From Haliclona indistincta (Eukaryota > Porifera > Demospongiae > Haplosclerida > Chalinidae): 64,000 nt of DNA. This document shows positions 23,028 to 35,522 of the stretch, one piece after another. The translations under genes were made by a program, and so were the position numbers. Position 1 is the first letter of the stretch. Each line of letters opens with the position of its first letter. Location of the stretch: assembly GCA_964017065.1 (NCBI GenBank), contig OZ024783.1, positions 17,707,752 to 17,771,751 of the forward strand. The letters are read 5' to 3'. The notes below the pieces were generated by a model. That model saw only the letters and a program-made list of their open reading frames with translations. It was not told the origin of the DNA and made no database searches.

Positions 23028-24516
23028 TCATATTCTGTATACAGATTCTTCAATAGGAATTGAGTAGAAAATCTCGCTATACAGCTTGGTATAACTACTG
23101 AATACCATATGTTTGAGTGTACTAAGATAGTACAGTGGAGTGGAATGCTTAATGACTGAGGTTTGAGATTCCGGAGACTGAAGGTTATTGGCAATCCAGA
23201 ACCAGACAGCACTGTAAACTACTCTCAGAACAATGTCAATCAATATTAAAACTAGATAGACGTATTCCATTGCATGCAAGCTGTCATTGTATAGAGCTGT
23301 TTTGAGTGGTGAACAGGAGTAGACCAGTCCAAGACAGTTGATAAGCATAACGAAGTTGGAGCATCCAATACGACGCAAGTCGTAATGGATGTCTCTGTCA
23401 CGTATGATGTCCAGGCCTAACAAGTATCCACACAATACAAGACCTATTGTGCATGGAAAAACATTGTGTGAACACAAATCAAGTATTATAAACATAAATT
23501 TTGATTCCTAATCATAAACAAAATTCAAGCACAAACACCGCGACGCCCATGCATAATACTTCCACAATAGGATTTTATATTACTCTTGCTTGTGACTGTG
23601 TGTACAGATTATTGTCAACTTGTTTAGTAAACCACTTTTAATGTCAGTATACACATATCTGTTCATGCTGATGTTGATCAACAGCATGAACAGCAACATG
23701 AGCAGTATCAACAACATTATGCATGTTGTTTGTATTATAAGACTAGTGTATACCTTGCAACACTAGTTTGCCTCCCTCCACAATACCCACAAAGAATAGG
23801 ATGATTGTTCCAACCATTCCTAGTGACACTTCACTGAGACTCTAGAGAATAACAAGAATCAGAGAATCAGAAAAATTGTAATAATAAAAATAATAACAAT
23901 AATTTATATTATTTATCAAGTTCATTGTCATCCTTATGTACACTACAGTTACAGCAAGAGCATATACATACAATTCATGAATGTTATTATGTACCTGATG
24001 AATGTAGATGTTGGTAAAGTGAACAATAAACACTGTCGCCATGAAGGCTGTTCCTAGACCAGCAGCCCATAAGCAAGTAGTGTTAACGATGCTGCACTGC
24101 TGTCCGCCCTGAGGTTGTGCTCGCATCGCCCGTAGTCGCTTGCCCAGTAGAATAACACTGTGGCCCTCAAAGCACACTGACGTACACCACAGAATTGTCG
24201 AAAAGTGCGTGAAGTGATACGCATTGGATTCAGGCAAAATGCCACTGCTTGAACCAGCAACAGCGTCAAGAACCTGACCACAGATAGTCTCGCCCTCAAT
24301 ATACATGCACCTCCACACGGAGCATACCAAGAGCACTCCTCCTGTGAGACAATCCAGCCAAAACACAGCGTTGCTGAAGGCCATCTTCCATGATATCATA
24401 TACAAAAGTACCAAAAATAACGGCCAGAGGGCGATCGGGTCCCCATCTTCTATCCCCGCAACGTAGATAAGAGACGCTCGAGGAAGATCATACAGCGATG
24501 AAGCCGTGCAGGACAT
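23028..24516 (-). CDS. Unrecognised seven-helix membrane protein, paralogue 1
   Basis: I do not recognise the family. Exons 23995-24516, 23754-23841 and 23028-23443 join in frame to 341 residues, starting at ATG 24514-24516 and ending TGA 23028. About seven hydrophobic segments can be counted. It matches the gene at 60310-62561 throughout: LPRA near the start, WLD.LTGG.LL.CSV.RC, ILPESNA..FTHFST.LW, FEG.SV.LLGKRL..MRAQ, the exon-2 segment EVSLG...VG.VEGGK, then GCSNF.MLINCLGL.YS. The middle exon is exactly 88 nt in both genes and intron phases agree, so both appear functional. No signal peptide or enzyme motif was seen. A receptor, transporter or structural role all remain possible. Confidence 0.8.
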
Positions 24517-24619
24517 ATACAAACAAAATTGCTGGAGGCCAGAGCAAATTCTGAGCAATAATAAGTGCAACAGTGCCGGGTGTGTGATCAGCACTGCGAT
24601 AAAATCACTGCAGCACGTG

Positions 24620-25260
24620 ATATTAACCTAATTCATTATAATGGCGACTGGCTGTACTAACCGGTTTAGCAGGTTTACGTATAATTATTGCCATGCAGAA
24701 ATGAGGGCTACAGAGTTTAACAATATTCAAGAAGAAGTGTTACCAACAATGTGCATATAAAACGCGCTAGAACAGCATAAAGGCAACTAATAGAGACGCC
24801 AAAGACTGTTCTTCTGCACTTGTTTTAAAACAAAACTTAAATACAAAGTACGTAGGCGGCAGCGATCAAAAAGCACATCGCGAAGTTTTTCGAGTTTCTG
24901 CGTCAACTTTTGTCCAAGCCTTGGCAGAGAAACATGAACAGATACCGCCAATCCACGCTTCTATATCCAGAGCAGGGCCAGAGGTAGTATTTTTGGGCTC
25001 CTGGTAAGTCAGCGTGGAGAAAATAGCTAGAAAGTTAAAAACCCACGGCGGTTTCGCGCCTTCTTCGAGCCATAACTCTTGAACGGCTACTTTCTTGACA
25101 ACAATTTCACCCTCTGGCCCTGGCCACGACTTCATACAACTGACAAAACCTGGCCATATGGTCAGCTGAACTGAGCTGTTCGCAATAGTTGACGCAGAAA
25201 CAGTTCACCAGTAAGGAGTCGGCCAGTCAACTACAGTTGTATTATTGTACAAGCTCACGT
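24620..25260. other. Ambiguous region upstream of paralogue 1
   Basis: An 89-codon minus frame (24866-25135) and an opposing plus frame ending near a GTAAGT donor at about 25014 overlap. Neither has a recognisable domain, so I cannot say which, if either, is coding. It probably includes the promoter of the gene at 23028-24516. Confidence 0.3.
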
Positions 25261-25656
25261 GCTACATTGTGCTATGATTATAATTATTATCACCACAAGT
25301 TTACATAAAATAACAATATTCACAACGTATAGTGTTGCGTGGGCGAAAGGGTAAGCGCCACCTTAAGGTGGGACAGTAGTCTAAATCAATGAATTTCAAA
25401 AATCAATTAAAACAGCTGTGACCATTGAAGTAATACCTTTCAAACTTGGAATACATGATCTACAATCTTTTATATACCTGTAGAGTAAATTATCTATATT
25501 CGGCCAACATGTATATTCGTACGCTATTGCCAGCAAAACCAACGCAGCTAAAACGGTGTCTGCCACAGCAAACTATAGCCACTTGCATGTGTAGAAGACA
25601 CAGCAAACCGTTAGCTCCAGCTTCCTTCCTGAAGGCGACAACAAACAATAATAGAC

Positions 25657-26176
25657 ACGTGTACGAATTTCCCTAAGATCGGTAGAATCTCTGTATTTTC
25701 ATTTCACCACTCGCTACGTCCAACGAAGTAAAGGAGCTGGCTAATTTAGTGGTGCTAGCATACACCCATCCTTGTGCTAAACGATGACCAGCAGAAGTAG
25801 CCGAACACTCTCCTTGAACACAAGAAAAACGCAACAACATCACCCCCGCTGACCCCTCAAAGATCATCATCAACAATACAGTAAAGTATTGTGCTTATGG
25901 AGAGCCATAATAAAAATTATAATAATACGTCTCCATAAGCACAATACTTTACTGTATTGTTGATGACGATCTTTGAGGGGTCAGCGGGGGTGATGTTGTT
26001 GCGTTTTTCTTGTGTTCAAGGAGAGTGTTCGGCTACTTCTGCTGGTCATCGTTTAGCACAAGGATGGGTGTATGCTAGCAGCACTAAATTAGCCAGCTCC
26101 TCTACTTCGTTGGACGTAGCGAGTGGTGAAACGAAAATACAGAGATTCTACCGATCTTAGGGAAATTCGTACACGT
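25657..26176. mobile_element. Large palindromic (foldback) insertion
   Basis: Arms of about 245 bases (25657-25905 and 25935-26176) are near-identical inverted copies around a loop of about 30 bases. The ends read ACGTGTACGAATTTCCCTAA. The uninterrupted module at 58290-58490 gives the empty site, in which AGACACG runs directly into CACTGGGAG. Confidence 0.85.
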
Positions 26177-26291
26177 CACTGGGGGAAAAAGTAAATGTCC
26201 TGTATTAGGACATGTTACTGAAATGTGCAGGGCAGGTCAAGTGTCATGCAAACGCACTTGAAATGTAATACTCCAGGAAATTTCAAAATTT

Positions 26292-26483
26292 CCACTAGTG
26301 CTGTACTGTAGTCGGATAGGGCTGAATTTCGTATACAGTTTCCTTTTAATTTCCTGATGATGACAGATGAGGTGTCCTTAGGTATAGCAGATGACATTTC
26401 AGGTTGAATTTCCAGATCCGGGAAATGAACTGGAAACTGTATACGAAATTCAGCCCTATCCGACTACAGTACAGCACTAGTGG
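26292..26483. repeat. Perfect 52-bp inverted repeat
   Basis: Arms 26292-26343 and 26432-26483 are exact inverted copies, starting CCACTAGTGCTGTACTGTAG, with an 88-base loop rich in TTTCC and GGAAA motifs. Confidence 0.8.
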
Positions 26484-26569
26484 AAATTACACCTGTCCTT
26501 CAAACTTTCCTGCAATAAACACTATAGCCTTTCTCTACAGGAAATGTGGTATTTCCAACACATTTTCAG

Positions 26570-27060
26570 TACCATGTATAGTATTTCCAGTAAATGCATG
26601 CATTCCACGTTTCCAGTACATTTCCAGTATACCAGCATTTCAAATTTCCAGTAAATGCATGCATTCCACGTTTCCAGTACTCCATTTCACATTTCCAGTA
26701 TACCAGCATTTCAAATTTCCAGTAAATTCATGCATTCCACGTTTCCAGTACTCCATTCCACATTTCCAGTATACCAGCATTTCAAATTTCCAGTAAATGC
26801 ATGCATTCCACGTTTCCAGTACTCCATTTCACATTTCCAGTATACCAGAATTTCAAATTTCCAGTAAATGCATGCATTCCACGTTTCCAGTACTCCATTC
26901 CACATTTCCAGTATACCAGCATTTCAAATTTCCAGTAAATGCATGCATTCCATGTTTCCAGTACATTTCCAGTATACCAGCATTTCAAATTTCCAGTAAA
27001 TGCATGCATTCCACGTTTCCAGTACTCCATTTCACATTTCCAGTATACCAGAATTTCAAA
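26570..27060 (+). repeat. Minisatellite, 71-bp unit
   Basis: About seven copies of a 71-bp unit (some shortened) containing AAATTTCCAGTAAATGCATG and repeated TTTCCAGTA motifs. Units abut without unique spacers. Confidence 0.9.
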
Positions 27061-27733
27061 TTTCTACATACATACATTTCATGCATAAATTTCACATTTC
27101 TAAATGCAAAATACGCATTTCCAACTCATGAAAGGCAGAAATAATAAAATGTTGTTCTTTCAGTTCACTAAACAGTACAGAGTCAGTGATTCTTCCAATG
27201 AAAGATATTGTATCTGCAAGAGAAAGAAATAATAAGAAATTAATTAGATATTAATAAAGATGAGTCTCTATTATAATTTATTTGCCAAGTGCCTTAGCAC
27301 GAGGCGAATTAGTCTAGCGCGCTATGACCCTCTCCCGCAAAAAGAAAAAAAGGGGGCGGGTCAGATGCAGGAGAGGGTCTAGCCAAACTCGCAAGATAAT
27401 TAGCCCGAATTTCGGTTAACTATGTTCACGGTAATTATTACGTCAACATACTTCCTCTGCAACAGAATAGATATGGCGGCCGTTCTTGCATAGTGTACAA
27501 GTGCTATCGACACGCTGTGACAAACTACTACGGTACAATAACGCCATTGCACGCTCTCTCTGGGCTATCAAATCTTGCGCCTCTTCGGAAAGACGTTGTT
27601 AGTGCAGTTCTCGGTGGAAGCGACTCAGGCTTGGTATGGCAAGTCTCTAGTCTTTATGATATTACCACGGGGTGCCTAGTTCACTTTGGAGGCTGTGGGA
27701 GACGAACCTGCTGCAAACCGCTTCTGCAAATCG

Positions 27734-27863
27734 TCCGTACAACACCGCTTCGTCTTTTTGCGTACCTAGCTAAGCACGCAAAAAGACGAAGCCTTGTGTT
27801 TTTCGTGCAGCAAAATACCGTCAAAATGGTGGCATCGATACGATCATGTCCGGTGTTGTACGG
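27734..27863. repeat. Nested inverted repeat
   Basis: The outer arms CCGTACAACACCG and CGGTGTTGTACGG enclose an inner hairpin, CTTCGTCTTTTTGCG with CGCAAAAAGACGAAG. The 130-codon open frame over it is not convincing as a gene. Confidence 0.6.
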
Positions 27864-28185
27864 GCACGTGCGGGAAAATGATTAGCGACTAAAATGGTCT
27901 ATATGCCAAAGTACACATATCTGGACTATAACCATGTACGTTTTAGTGGGGAGGGTACATTGAACCAGCTACATGTCGGGTTTTAGGTATGTTTAAAGTG
28001 GGTGGAGTCCATTTATGACACCTAAATGCAATCAATAAGGGTTAAATCACTTGCAAAAATTTGGAGAACTAGTACGCTTTTTATATGAGACAACCAATTT
28101 TTGAAGTAATCGGCACACTAGCAATTCACAACAGTGAGCTTCTATCTATAATTGACAGTTTCCCAGTTAATAATGATTATAGTTA

Positions 28186-28823
28186 AGGTGGCATGCAGTA
28201 TACCTTGTGGGTGTGGCTACAATGGTTTTGAAAGCAGCTCACTGTCCAGCTAGAAGACAATACTAAGCACCAAATAACCAGCTACATGTGGAGAAGATAG
28301 GTAAACAAAGCTGTTTTGCAAGTATTTAGAACGTACCTCGTACCATCGTCAGATACACAGCCCGTTAAGATCAATGAAGCAACAATGGTTCATTCACCAA
28401 AAATCTCTCCATGGGAGTCTTCGAGCGAGGTAATACAGTGATCACGATGCTTTAAACAGTTTTCCTGCTATTTGATTTTTCTAATAGCGCAAAATGCAGC
28501 AAAACAAGCCGCTAAGCAACACCAACAATTGTGTGTTCTCAAGCATAAAACTGCAATACTTGTTGATATTCAAAAAATATCTTCGTGTCGCCCTCGGGAA
28601 AACTGTTTAAAGCATCGTGATCGCTGTTTTACCTTTTTCGAAGACTCCTGTGGAGAGATTTTGGTGAATGAATCGTTATTTCGACGGGCTGTGTATCTGG
28701 CGATGGTACGAAATGCAATATATCTTCTCGACATATAGCTGGTTCTTTGGTCCTTAGTTTTGTGGACAGCGAGCTGCTTTCGAAACCACTGTAACCACAC
28801 CCACAGGGTATACCACCACCTAA
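28186..28823. mobile_element. Foldback element with arms of about 230-280 bp
   Basis: Left arm about 28186-28470, right arm about 28598-28823, inverted. Paired segments include ACTGTTTAAAGCATCGTGAT and TGTGGGTGTGG. The unique centre contains CAAAATGCAGCAAAACAAGC. It directly abuts the next foldback. Confidence 0.75.
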
Positions 28824-28831
28824 ACACTATA

Positions 28832-30734
28832 CAGTGGAACACACGAAGAGAGTAGAAAAATGTGTTTTTGACATTTTGTTTCATATCTCAGGAACCAAGT
28901 GTCTTATGATCATGTTGTAGGTACCATTATGATCCTCTATCCTTACTGAATGTAGTGAACTCAGAGGAGGTTGGCCACGCGTCATACTTACACGCACGAT
29001 CACATGACATTGAAATAGCAAAGAGCCCCGCCCACCGATGCTGCAGCAGAGCTGCTGGCAGTCCAGCTACAGTCAGTGCTGTGCGAATGGAGACCAAATG
29101 TACACGAGGCTGTCCACGAGTGATGTAGAACTGCTGCTAGCAGTGATTGAATGCTGTAGCCTTGACTAGCGGTAGGCTGTGCTCAGTATGCTGTACGACT
29201 GTTATAAGCGGTCCTACAATAATGTTGGCAAGCTCCAATGCTGTTTCAAATGCTCACAGCGTTCCTTCGGCGCTCATGGTCATCGTAGACCATCTTCTGC
29301 TTCTTCCCAATGTTTCACAGTGTGGCAACCAAAACGGCCAAGCCGAGCCATGCCTCCTGAAATACGACCTTCTTTTGGTCGGTTAACAACTTCTTGAACG
29401 CTTGCAAACAGTTTCGCTCTGTCCTGCGCCTCCAACTAGTAGCAAATCAGCAAATTCATATAATATGAATAAATTCATGAGGTTCCAAAAGGTTCCAAAA
29501 ATCCATTAATTTAATATTATTCATGTTTGAATTATTGTTATACACGTCCGGCCTCGGCCAGAGCCTCGGCTGCCTGGGCGGTCACATGAACTCGGCCTAC
29601 GCATTGCATACGTAGAAATGATGATCGATGACGCGTGGCCAACCTCCTCTGTAGTGAACTATATGGTTTCTTGTCACGTGACACACACATGAAACAATAT
29701 GGCGCTCTTTAGAGGCATGTAGCAGAACACGTTTAGTTGGAGATCTCTGTAAGTGCTGGTAGTTAAGAGCTCATAATGGATATGTGAACTGTACTAATGT
29801 ATACGTACCTTTGACCAACATCTCGGCACCCAGCCAGCGTTACTACAAAAGTGCGGTGCGAAAACTGGTTTTTGCGACCAGCCCCAACGTTAGGTTAGAG
29901 AACTCACGAACCTGCGGGAGTTAAGATGCAAAACTTGCTTGCTGGATAGCTTACACATTACTGATTACGAAAACACTTACCTTGAGCGCCTTCTTCGCTT
30001 CGTCATGAATAGCGCAGCTCTTCCGTTCGCGAGTGCTGTTTTCTTGCCGCCATCTTGCGACTATAATGGATTTTCGTGATGTCACGCATAATAATTGTTG
30101 GCTGTGTAAACGTCATAACTATTGAAAACACATTGAATCAGTGTAATAGTTATGATGCAACACATGTTAATAACCAACGTGTGACATCACAAAATCAATT
30201 AAAGTCGCAAGATGGCGGCAAGAAAACAGCACTCGCGAACAGAAGAGCTGCGCTATTCACGACGAAGCGAAGAAGGCGCTCAAGGTAAGTGTTTTCGTAA
30301 TCAGTAATGTGTAAGCTATCCAGCAAGCAAGTTTTGCATCTTAACTCCCGCAGGTTCATGAGTTCTCTAACCTAACGTTGGGGCTGGTCGCAAAAACCAG
30401 TTTTCGCACCGCACTTTTGTAGTAACGCTGGCTGGGTGCCGAGATGTTGGTCAAAGGTACGTATACATTAGGACAGTTCACATATCCATTATGAGCTCTT
30501 AACTACCAGCACTTACAGAGATCTCCAACTAAACGTGTTCTGCTACATGCCTCTAAAGAGCGCCATATTGTTTCATGTGTGTGTCACGTGACAAGAAACC
30601 ATATAGTTCACTACATTCAATAAGGATAGAGGATCATAATGGTACCTGCAACATGATCATAGGACACTTAGTTCCTGAGATATGAAACAAAATGTCAAAA
30701 ACACATTTTTCTACTCTCTTCGTGTGTTCCACTG
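28832..30734. mobile_element. Tc1/mariner (pogo)-like foldback element
   Basis: The ends are TA-CAGTGGAACACACGAAG and its complement followed by TA, the target and end style of pogo-type elements. Arms 28832-28961 plus 29661-30070 pair with 30187-30734 around a centre near 30130, which is itself weakly inverted. The left arm is split by another transposon at 28962-29651. No transposase frame survives. Confidence 0.75.
28962..29651. mobile_element. Mutator-like (MULE) non-autonomous element with 9-bp target duplication
   Basis: Terminal inverted repeats of 24 bases begin CAGAGGAGGTTGGCCACGCG at both ends. The element is flanked by TAGTGAACT at 28953-28961 and 29652-29660. The opposite arm of the host foldback carries a single TAGTGAACT, confirming a 9-bp target duplication. 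No transposase is encoded in the 690 bases. Confidence 0.85.
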
Positions 30735-31241
30735 TAGTATAAGTACCTCATTGCTGCACTACTTATTATGACTATAGACTAGGATTTTGCATCTATACGG
30801 AGGTTTGTTGTGATAGTATATAGTAAGAATAAATCCTAAACTCATGATACTGGACAGTATGATAGCAATAACCTACAGTTCTTACAATCGAGAGCGATGC
30901 ACATTGAAATTTTAGCATATAACCACGTCCACAGACAAAGCTGCAAGCAGTCAGGACAAGGCTTTCTCTCACTCTTTGTCAGCAACGGAATAACTCTGCT
31001 TTAACGATTAACCTTGCCTATTTCCGAACCATATAATAAATAATCATAGCAAATGTGCACAAAAAGGGAAATCTAAGCGAAATCCACACACATGCACATA
31101 GCAGTTATTTAAAAGGCCTGGGAACGAGGCTTTACAGATGAAAATGACGCTAGGTCGTACCTTAGAGTAAGATATAGGTCAGTCATCCAATCACGAGCAC
31201 ATATCCTGTGAAGAAACAGGAAAATTTGATTCAAACATAGA

Positions 31242-31804
31242 CAAGAGTAAATAATGTAGAGAGAGTATCGAACGGCGTATAGCCCCATACAAACACTCTG
31301 TGCAAAGTAACGTGACAGGAATGTGAGAAAAATTACGTGTTATTACGCAGTGCTGGTTCGTACCACTCCCACTACGTCACTGTAAACTAGACAGCGTTCA
31401 ATGGCCAAAAGACCAGTTAGTCCACTCGAAGAATGCGTCCCGAAGAGTGATCATCCCAGCAGAGTGACCGTGACGAGTCTTGCACAAGCTGGACGGGAAA
31501 CGTTCACCGACAAACTGCAGTTTGACGTCGTTTCTACAGACAAGCAGGCCCGTCTTCTCGTGGTAGGCTGCAAAACACGTACGTCTTCGTCGACCATGAT
31601 GCAGCTGTTTGCTTGAGCGTCTAGTGCAGCCTAGCTTAGCCATCGATCACCGTAACAGCACGAGCGAGGCGTGACTCCTTCGTCACAACTAGGCACACCA
31701 AGATCTGTTTGCGTCATAGAATCATGTGCCTGTCACGTTACTTCGCAGAGTGTTTGTATGGGGCTATACGACGTTCGATACTCTCCTTACATTATTTACT
31801 CTTG
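31242..31804. mobile_element. TIR element inside the AG-rich array
   Basis: Inverted ends of about 80 bases begin CAAGAGTAAATAATGTA and include GTATCGAACG and CCCCATACAAACACTCTG. The interior holds two overlapping opposing open frames with no recognised domain. It interrupts a tandem-repeat unit. Confidence 0.75.
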
Positions 31805-31829
31805 ATATAGATAGATGGATAAATAGAGA

Positions 31830-31955
31830 GAAAGAGAATTTTTACCTTGGTGTACGAAACTGGTCAGTCGTCCAATCACGAGCAGACGTACTGTGAAGAA
31901 ATAGGAAAATTAATTCAAAGAAGAAAAAGAGACAGATAGAAAAATAGATAGATGA

Positions 31956-32000
<45 letters not shown>

Positions 32001-32259
32001 AATGTTGTACCTTGATGTACGAAACTGGTCAGTCGAATCACGAGCACATGTCCTGTGAAGAAAAAGGAAAATTAATTCAGAGCAAAAAGAGACATAGATA
32101 GAAAAGGAAGAGAGAGAGAGAGAGACATAGAGAGAGAGAATGTTGTACCTTAGTGTACAAAACTGGTCAGTCGAATCTCGAATCACGAGCACATGTCCTG
32201 TGAATAGGAAAATTTAATTCAAAACAAAAAGAGACATAGATAGAAAAATAGGTAGAGGA

Positions 32260-32322
<63 letters not shown>

Positions 32323-32830
32323 GTGAGAGAGAATGTTGTACCTTGGTGTACAAAACTGGTCTGTCGAATCTCGAATTACGAGCACATGTCCTGTGAAGAA
32401 ATAGGAAAGTTAATTCAAAGAAGAAAAAATAAGAGACATAGATAGAAAAATAGATAGATGGATGAATAGAGAGAGAGAGAGAGAATGTTGTACCTTGGTG
32501 TACAAAACTGGTCAGTCGAATCTCGAATCACGAGCAGACGTACTGTGAAGAAATAGGAAAGTTAATTCAAAGAAGAAAAAGAGACAGATAGAAAAATAGC
32601 TGGATGAATGAATAGAGAGAGAGTGTGTGTGTGTGTGTGTTTGTGTGTGTGTGCATGTGTGTGTGAGAGAGACACAGAGAAAGAGCATGTGTACCTTGGT
32701 GTACGAAACTGGTAAGTCCAATCACAAACAGACTTACTGTGAAGAAATAGGAAAGTTAACCCAAAGAGATATAGACAGAATAATAGATAGATGTGGATGA
32801 AGAGAGAGAGAGAGAGAGAGAGAGAGAAAG
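31830..32830. repeat. AG-rich tandem array, unit about 120-180 bp
   Basis: About six units each contain a CTGTGAAGAAATAGGAAA block, GAGACATAGATAGAAAAATA, a (GA)n run of variable length and TTGTACCTTGGTGTACAAAA. A partial unit lies to the left of the TIR element at 31150-31241. One unit carries a (GT)n run. Confidence 0.85.
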
Positions 32831-33039
32831 TGAGTACTGTATAAGAGAGAAACAGTAATACACACAGCATATTATGGTGAAACTTACACAATAACTATAT
32901 CTCACTCCACGTAAAGAACAGTCAGGGCCTGTATGTACAGTCAACTCATTTTGGTCTGTAAAAAATAAGAGGAACTGTACTTGAAAAAACACAAAAAAGA
33001 AGCTTATCTTACCTGTTGCCAAGCACCGCGAGATAACAT

Positions 33040-34400
33040 CATACTGACAACAAGAGAATCAACAGCTATAGCAGTCATTAGTATATACCTCGTTAGTATC
33101 ATTATTGTTACTGTAGATCCTGGCATATTATGTCGAGGCAATAACCGAGAACGATAGCAATCTAGTCAGAGTGACAATCAGAGCAAAATATCTCAGACAA
33201 AAACAAGAGTAGCAATGAGTACCTTATGTGTCGTTGTAGTATGATAGCACAAGCTCTTCTTGCAATATGGAGGATGCTAGTCACCAGCTGCAATTCTTCA
33301 CGTGCGTGGCGAATAAATTTGGACCAACCAGATTGTAGCCCGCCAGTACAAAATGACTCCACCTACCATTTCACGCCCGGCCCACTATTAGCCGAACTAA
33401 TTAACTGCACTGTACGTTTAATACTCGAGTAACTCGACTGATGTACACATGATGTAGAGCTAGTGAGTGACTAGTACTCCTGCCTCGCAAGCTAGCCTAG
33501 GCCTCAGCGGGTCCTACAATAAACCAGGCTTACTTACTTGATCTCCAGCTGCTGCTACACCGTGATTTCCCACGTGTTAACTTGTGTACTATATATAGGT
33601 GTGTTTGACATCTCCTTCCATATTCTCTAACTTAATCATTGTGGCGAGCCCTTACAGTTTGTAGCTTATCTAGATGTATATATGCCTGAACCTGAGTAAC
33701 TGGGACTCTCATACTTGTTCAGTTACTCCCTTAACTCTGTCTGCATGAGTGTCTGTTACATCGCTAAATCGCTGTCTATCAGCTAGTAACAACCTAATCA
33801 ACGTACTGTTTCTGATTCAGGTAGTTACTCATCATCACCTCTTCAAATAATTTATTACTTTGTGCTATGTTATAGCTCAACTTTCTTCTAGTATAATCTC
33901 ATCTAGAAAGATCATTTACTATGGTGCTGAAGGGGTGCTAGCAGGTCCCGGCCGGAGTCGGATTAGGCTACCAAGCACCCTTTGTTTTTGGGGGTGTTTA
34001 GATGCCTGGTAGTACTCCTAAAGTCAGTAAGTTCGATTCTCTGGCCTGTATCTCTTTAGAGAGCTTGAGTTCACACCGGCCCAGTGTCGCAGTGAAGGCA
34101 TCTAGTTTAACTTACTTGATCCCCTATACCATACCTATAGTACTCAAATGGTTGAGTTTCTTACCATAGATTATCATTTTCGCAGACAGACTATATTTCA
34201 CAAGTTCGCATAAATTCAGAACAGGCTTGACTCTGGTGCACAAACACCAGAGTTTGTTTTCACGAATCAGATCATAAAAACAATTAATAATAAAATAATT
34301 ATTGATTGTGTGTATAGTATTGTGAACTTCACTTTTATTCTGTTCTAGACTATGTGTGTCATCCATTTCTGCTGGATACTACAGTAAGACACAACTCACT
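33040..34400. other. No supportable gene
   Basis: Mixed unique sequence. A weak LTR-like segment at about 33440-33660 and a tRNA-like B-box near 34030 were seen but not accepted. Confidence 0.4.
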
Positions 34401-34413
34401 CAACTGGCAGCGA

Positions 34414-34591
<178 letters not shown>

Positions 34592-34708
34592 ATCTCTCTA
34601 GGCTCTCCGTCATCCAGGTCTGAAACCATGACCAGTGAGTACAACGCACATGGCTTTCTCCAGGCTCCCTCACTGGGTTACTGTGTAACCCAGTAAGGAG
34701 AGGTTACA

Positions 34709-35036
34709 GAGGTTACTGGGTTACTAGGTACTCTAGCCTAGGTATGGTGTATAGCATGATGGTTACCTAGCAGATGAGTGAGGGTTACTAGGTACTCTAG
34801 CCTAGGTATGGTGTATAGCATGATGGTTACCTAGCAGATGAGTGAGGGTTACTAGGTACTCTAGCCTAGGTATGGTGTATAGCATGATGGTTACCTAGCA
34901 GATGAGTGAGGGTTACTAGGTACTCTGAGCCTAGGTATTGTGTATAGCATGATGGTTACCTAGCAGATGAGTGAGGGTTACTAGGTACTCTGAGCCTAGG
35001 TATTGTGTATAGCATGATGGTTACCTAGCAGATGCA
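34709..35036. repeat. Minisatellite, 64-bp unit
   Basis: Five copies of a 64-65 bp unit starting GGTTACTAGGTACTCTAGCC and ending GATGAGTGAG. Later units carry CTGAGCC and TATTG variants. Confidence 0.95.
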
Positions 35037-35522
35037 TGTGTGTGTGTGCGTGCGTGTGTGTTACGATGTTTCTATTTTCCGCCTTCTTCCCCTTTGTAAT
35101 TCTAGTTCCTCATTAACACATACACACACTCTCTTTCTAGCACTCTCTTTCTAGCCACAAATATTATACCCAGAAGAGTTTAAGTGGTACGTCTGCATCG
35201 TGTTTGTAAGTGAGTATTTTACTACCTCTCCCCCTCCATCCATCTGTCTATCTCTTTCTCATTCTTTCTCTACCTGTCCAGGTGCGTACAAAAGCTGAGG
35301 CCCAACCCCATTTCTCTTTTGGAGGAGCTGTGGCTACAATCTAAACATCTGATCATTGCAATATTCAGCCTTGTTGACCTCTTTCAGTGCTCATTGTTAT
35401 TAATGTCATCTTAATAATGATTTGAATAAGCAATATGCAACTGTTCTGACAAATGTTAACGTTAGCTAGGGTGTAGACCTTGTTGACTAAAGGAACAGCA
35501 TGCATGGCTCTAAAACCAAATT

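Larger units (their letters stand above)
25480..27060 (+). mobile_element. Composite repeat: shared module plus minisatellite, copy 1
   Basis: A module starting TAGAGTAAATTATCTATATT (about 25480-25656, resumed at about 26174) is also present in reverse at 58290-58490. Here it is split by the palindrome 25657-26176. It continues into a hairpin (26292-26483) and a minisatellite (26570-27060). The shared module followed by a tandem array in both places suggests one non-autonomous transposon family. Confidence 0.6.

Noticed and set aside
26404..27144. Phe/Pro/Ser-rich open frames with repeated MHAFHVSST or its complement
   Set aside because: They follow the 71-bp minisatellite and lack a conserved frame between units.
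27493..27885. 130-codon open frame
   Set aside because: It spans a nested inverted repeat and has no recognisable domain; a chance frame is more likely.
31398..31643. Two overlapping opposing frames inside the TIR element
   Set aside because: Short, without known domains; both cannot be coding and neither has independent support.
33440..33660. Solo LTR followed by a TGGCGAGCCC primer-site-like sequence
   Set aside because: The ends are not convincing, there is no second copy in the window and no coding sequence follows.
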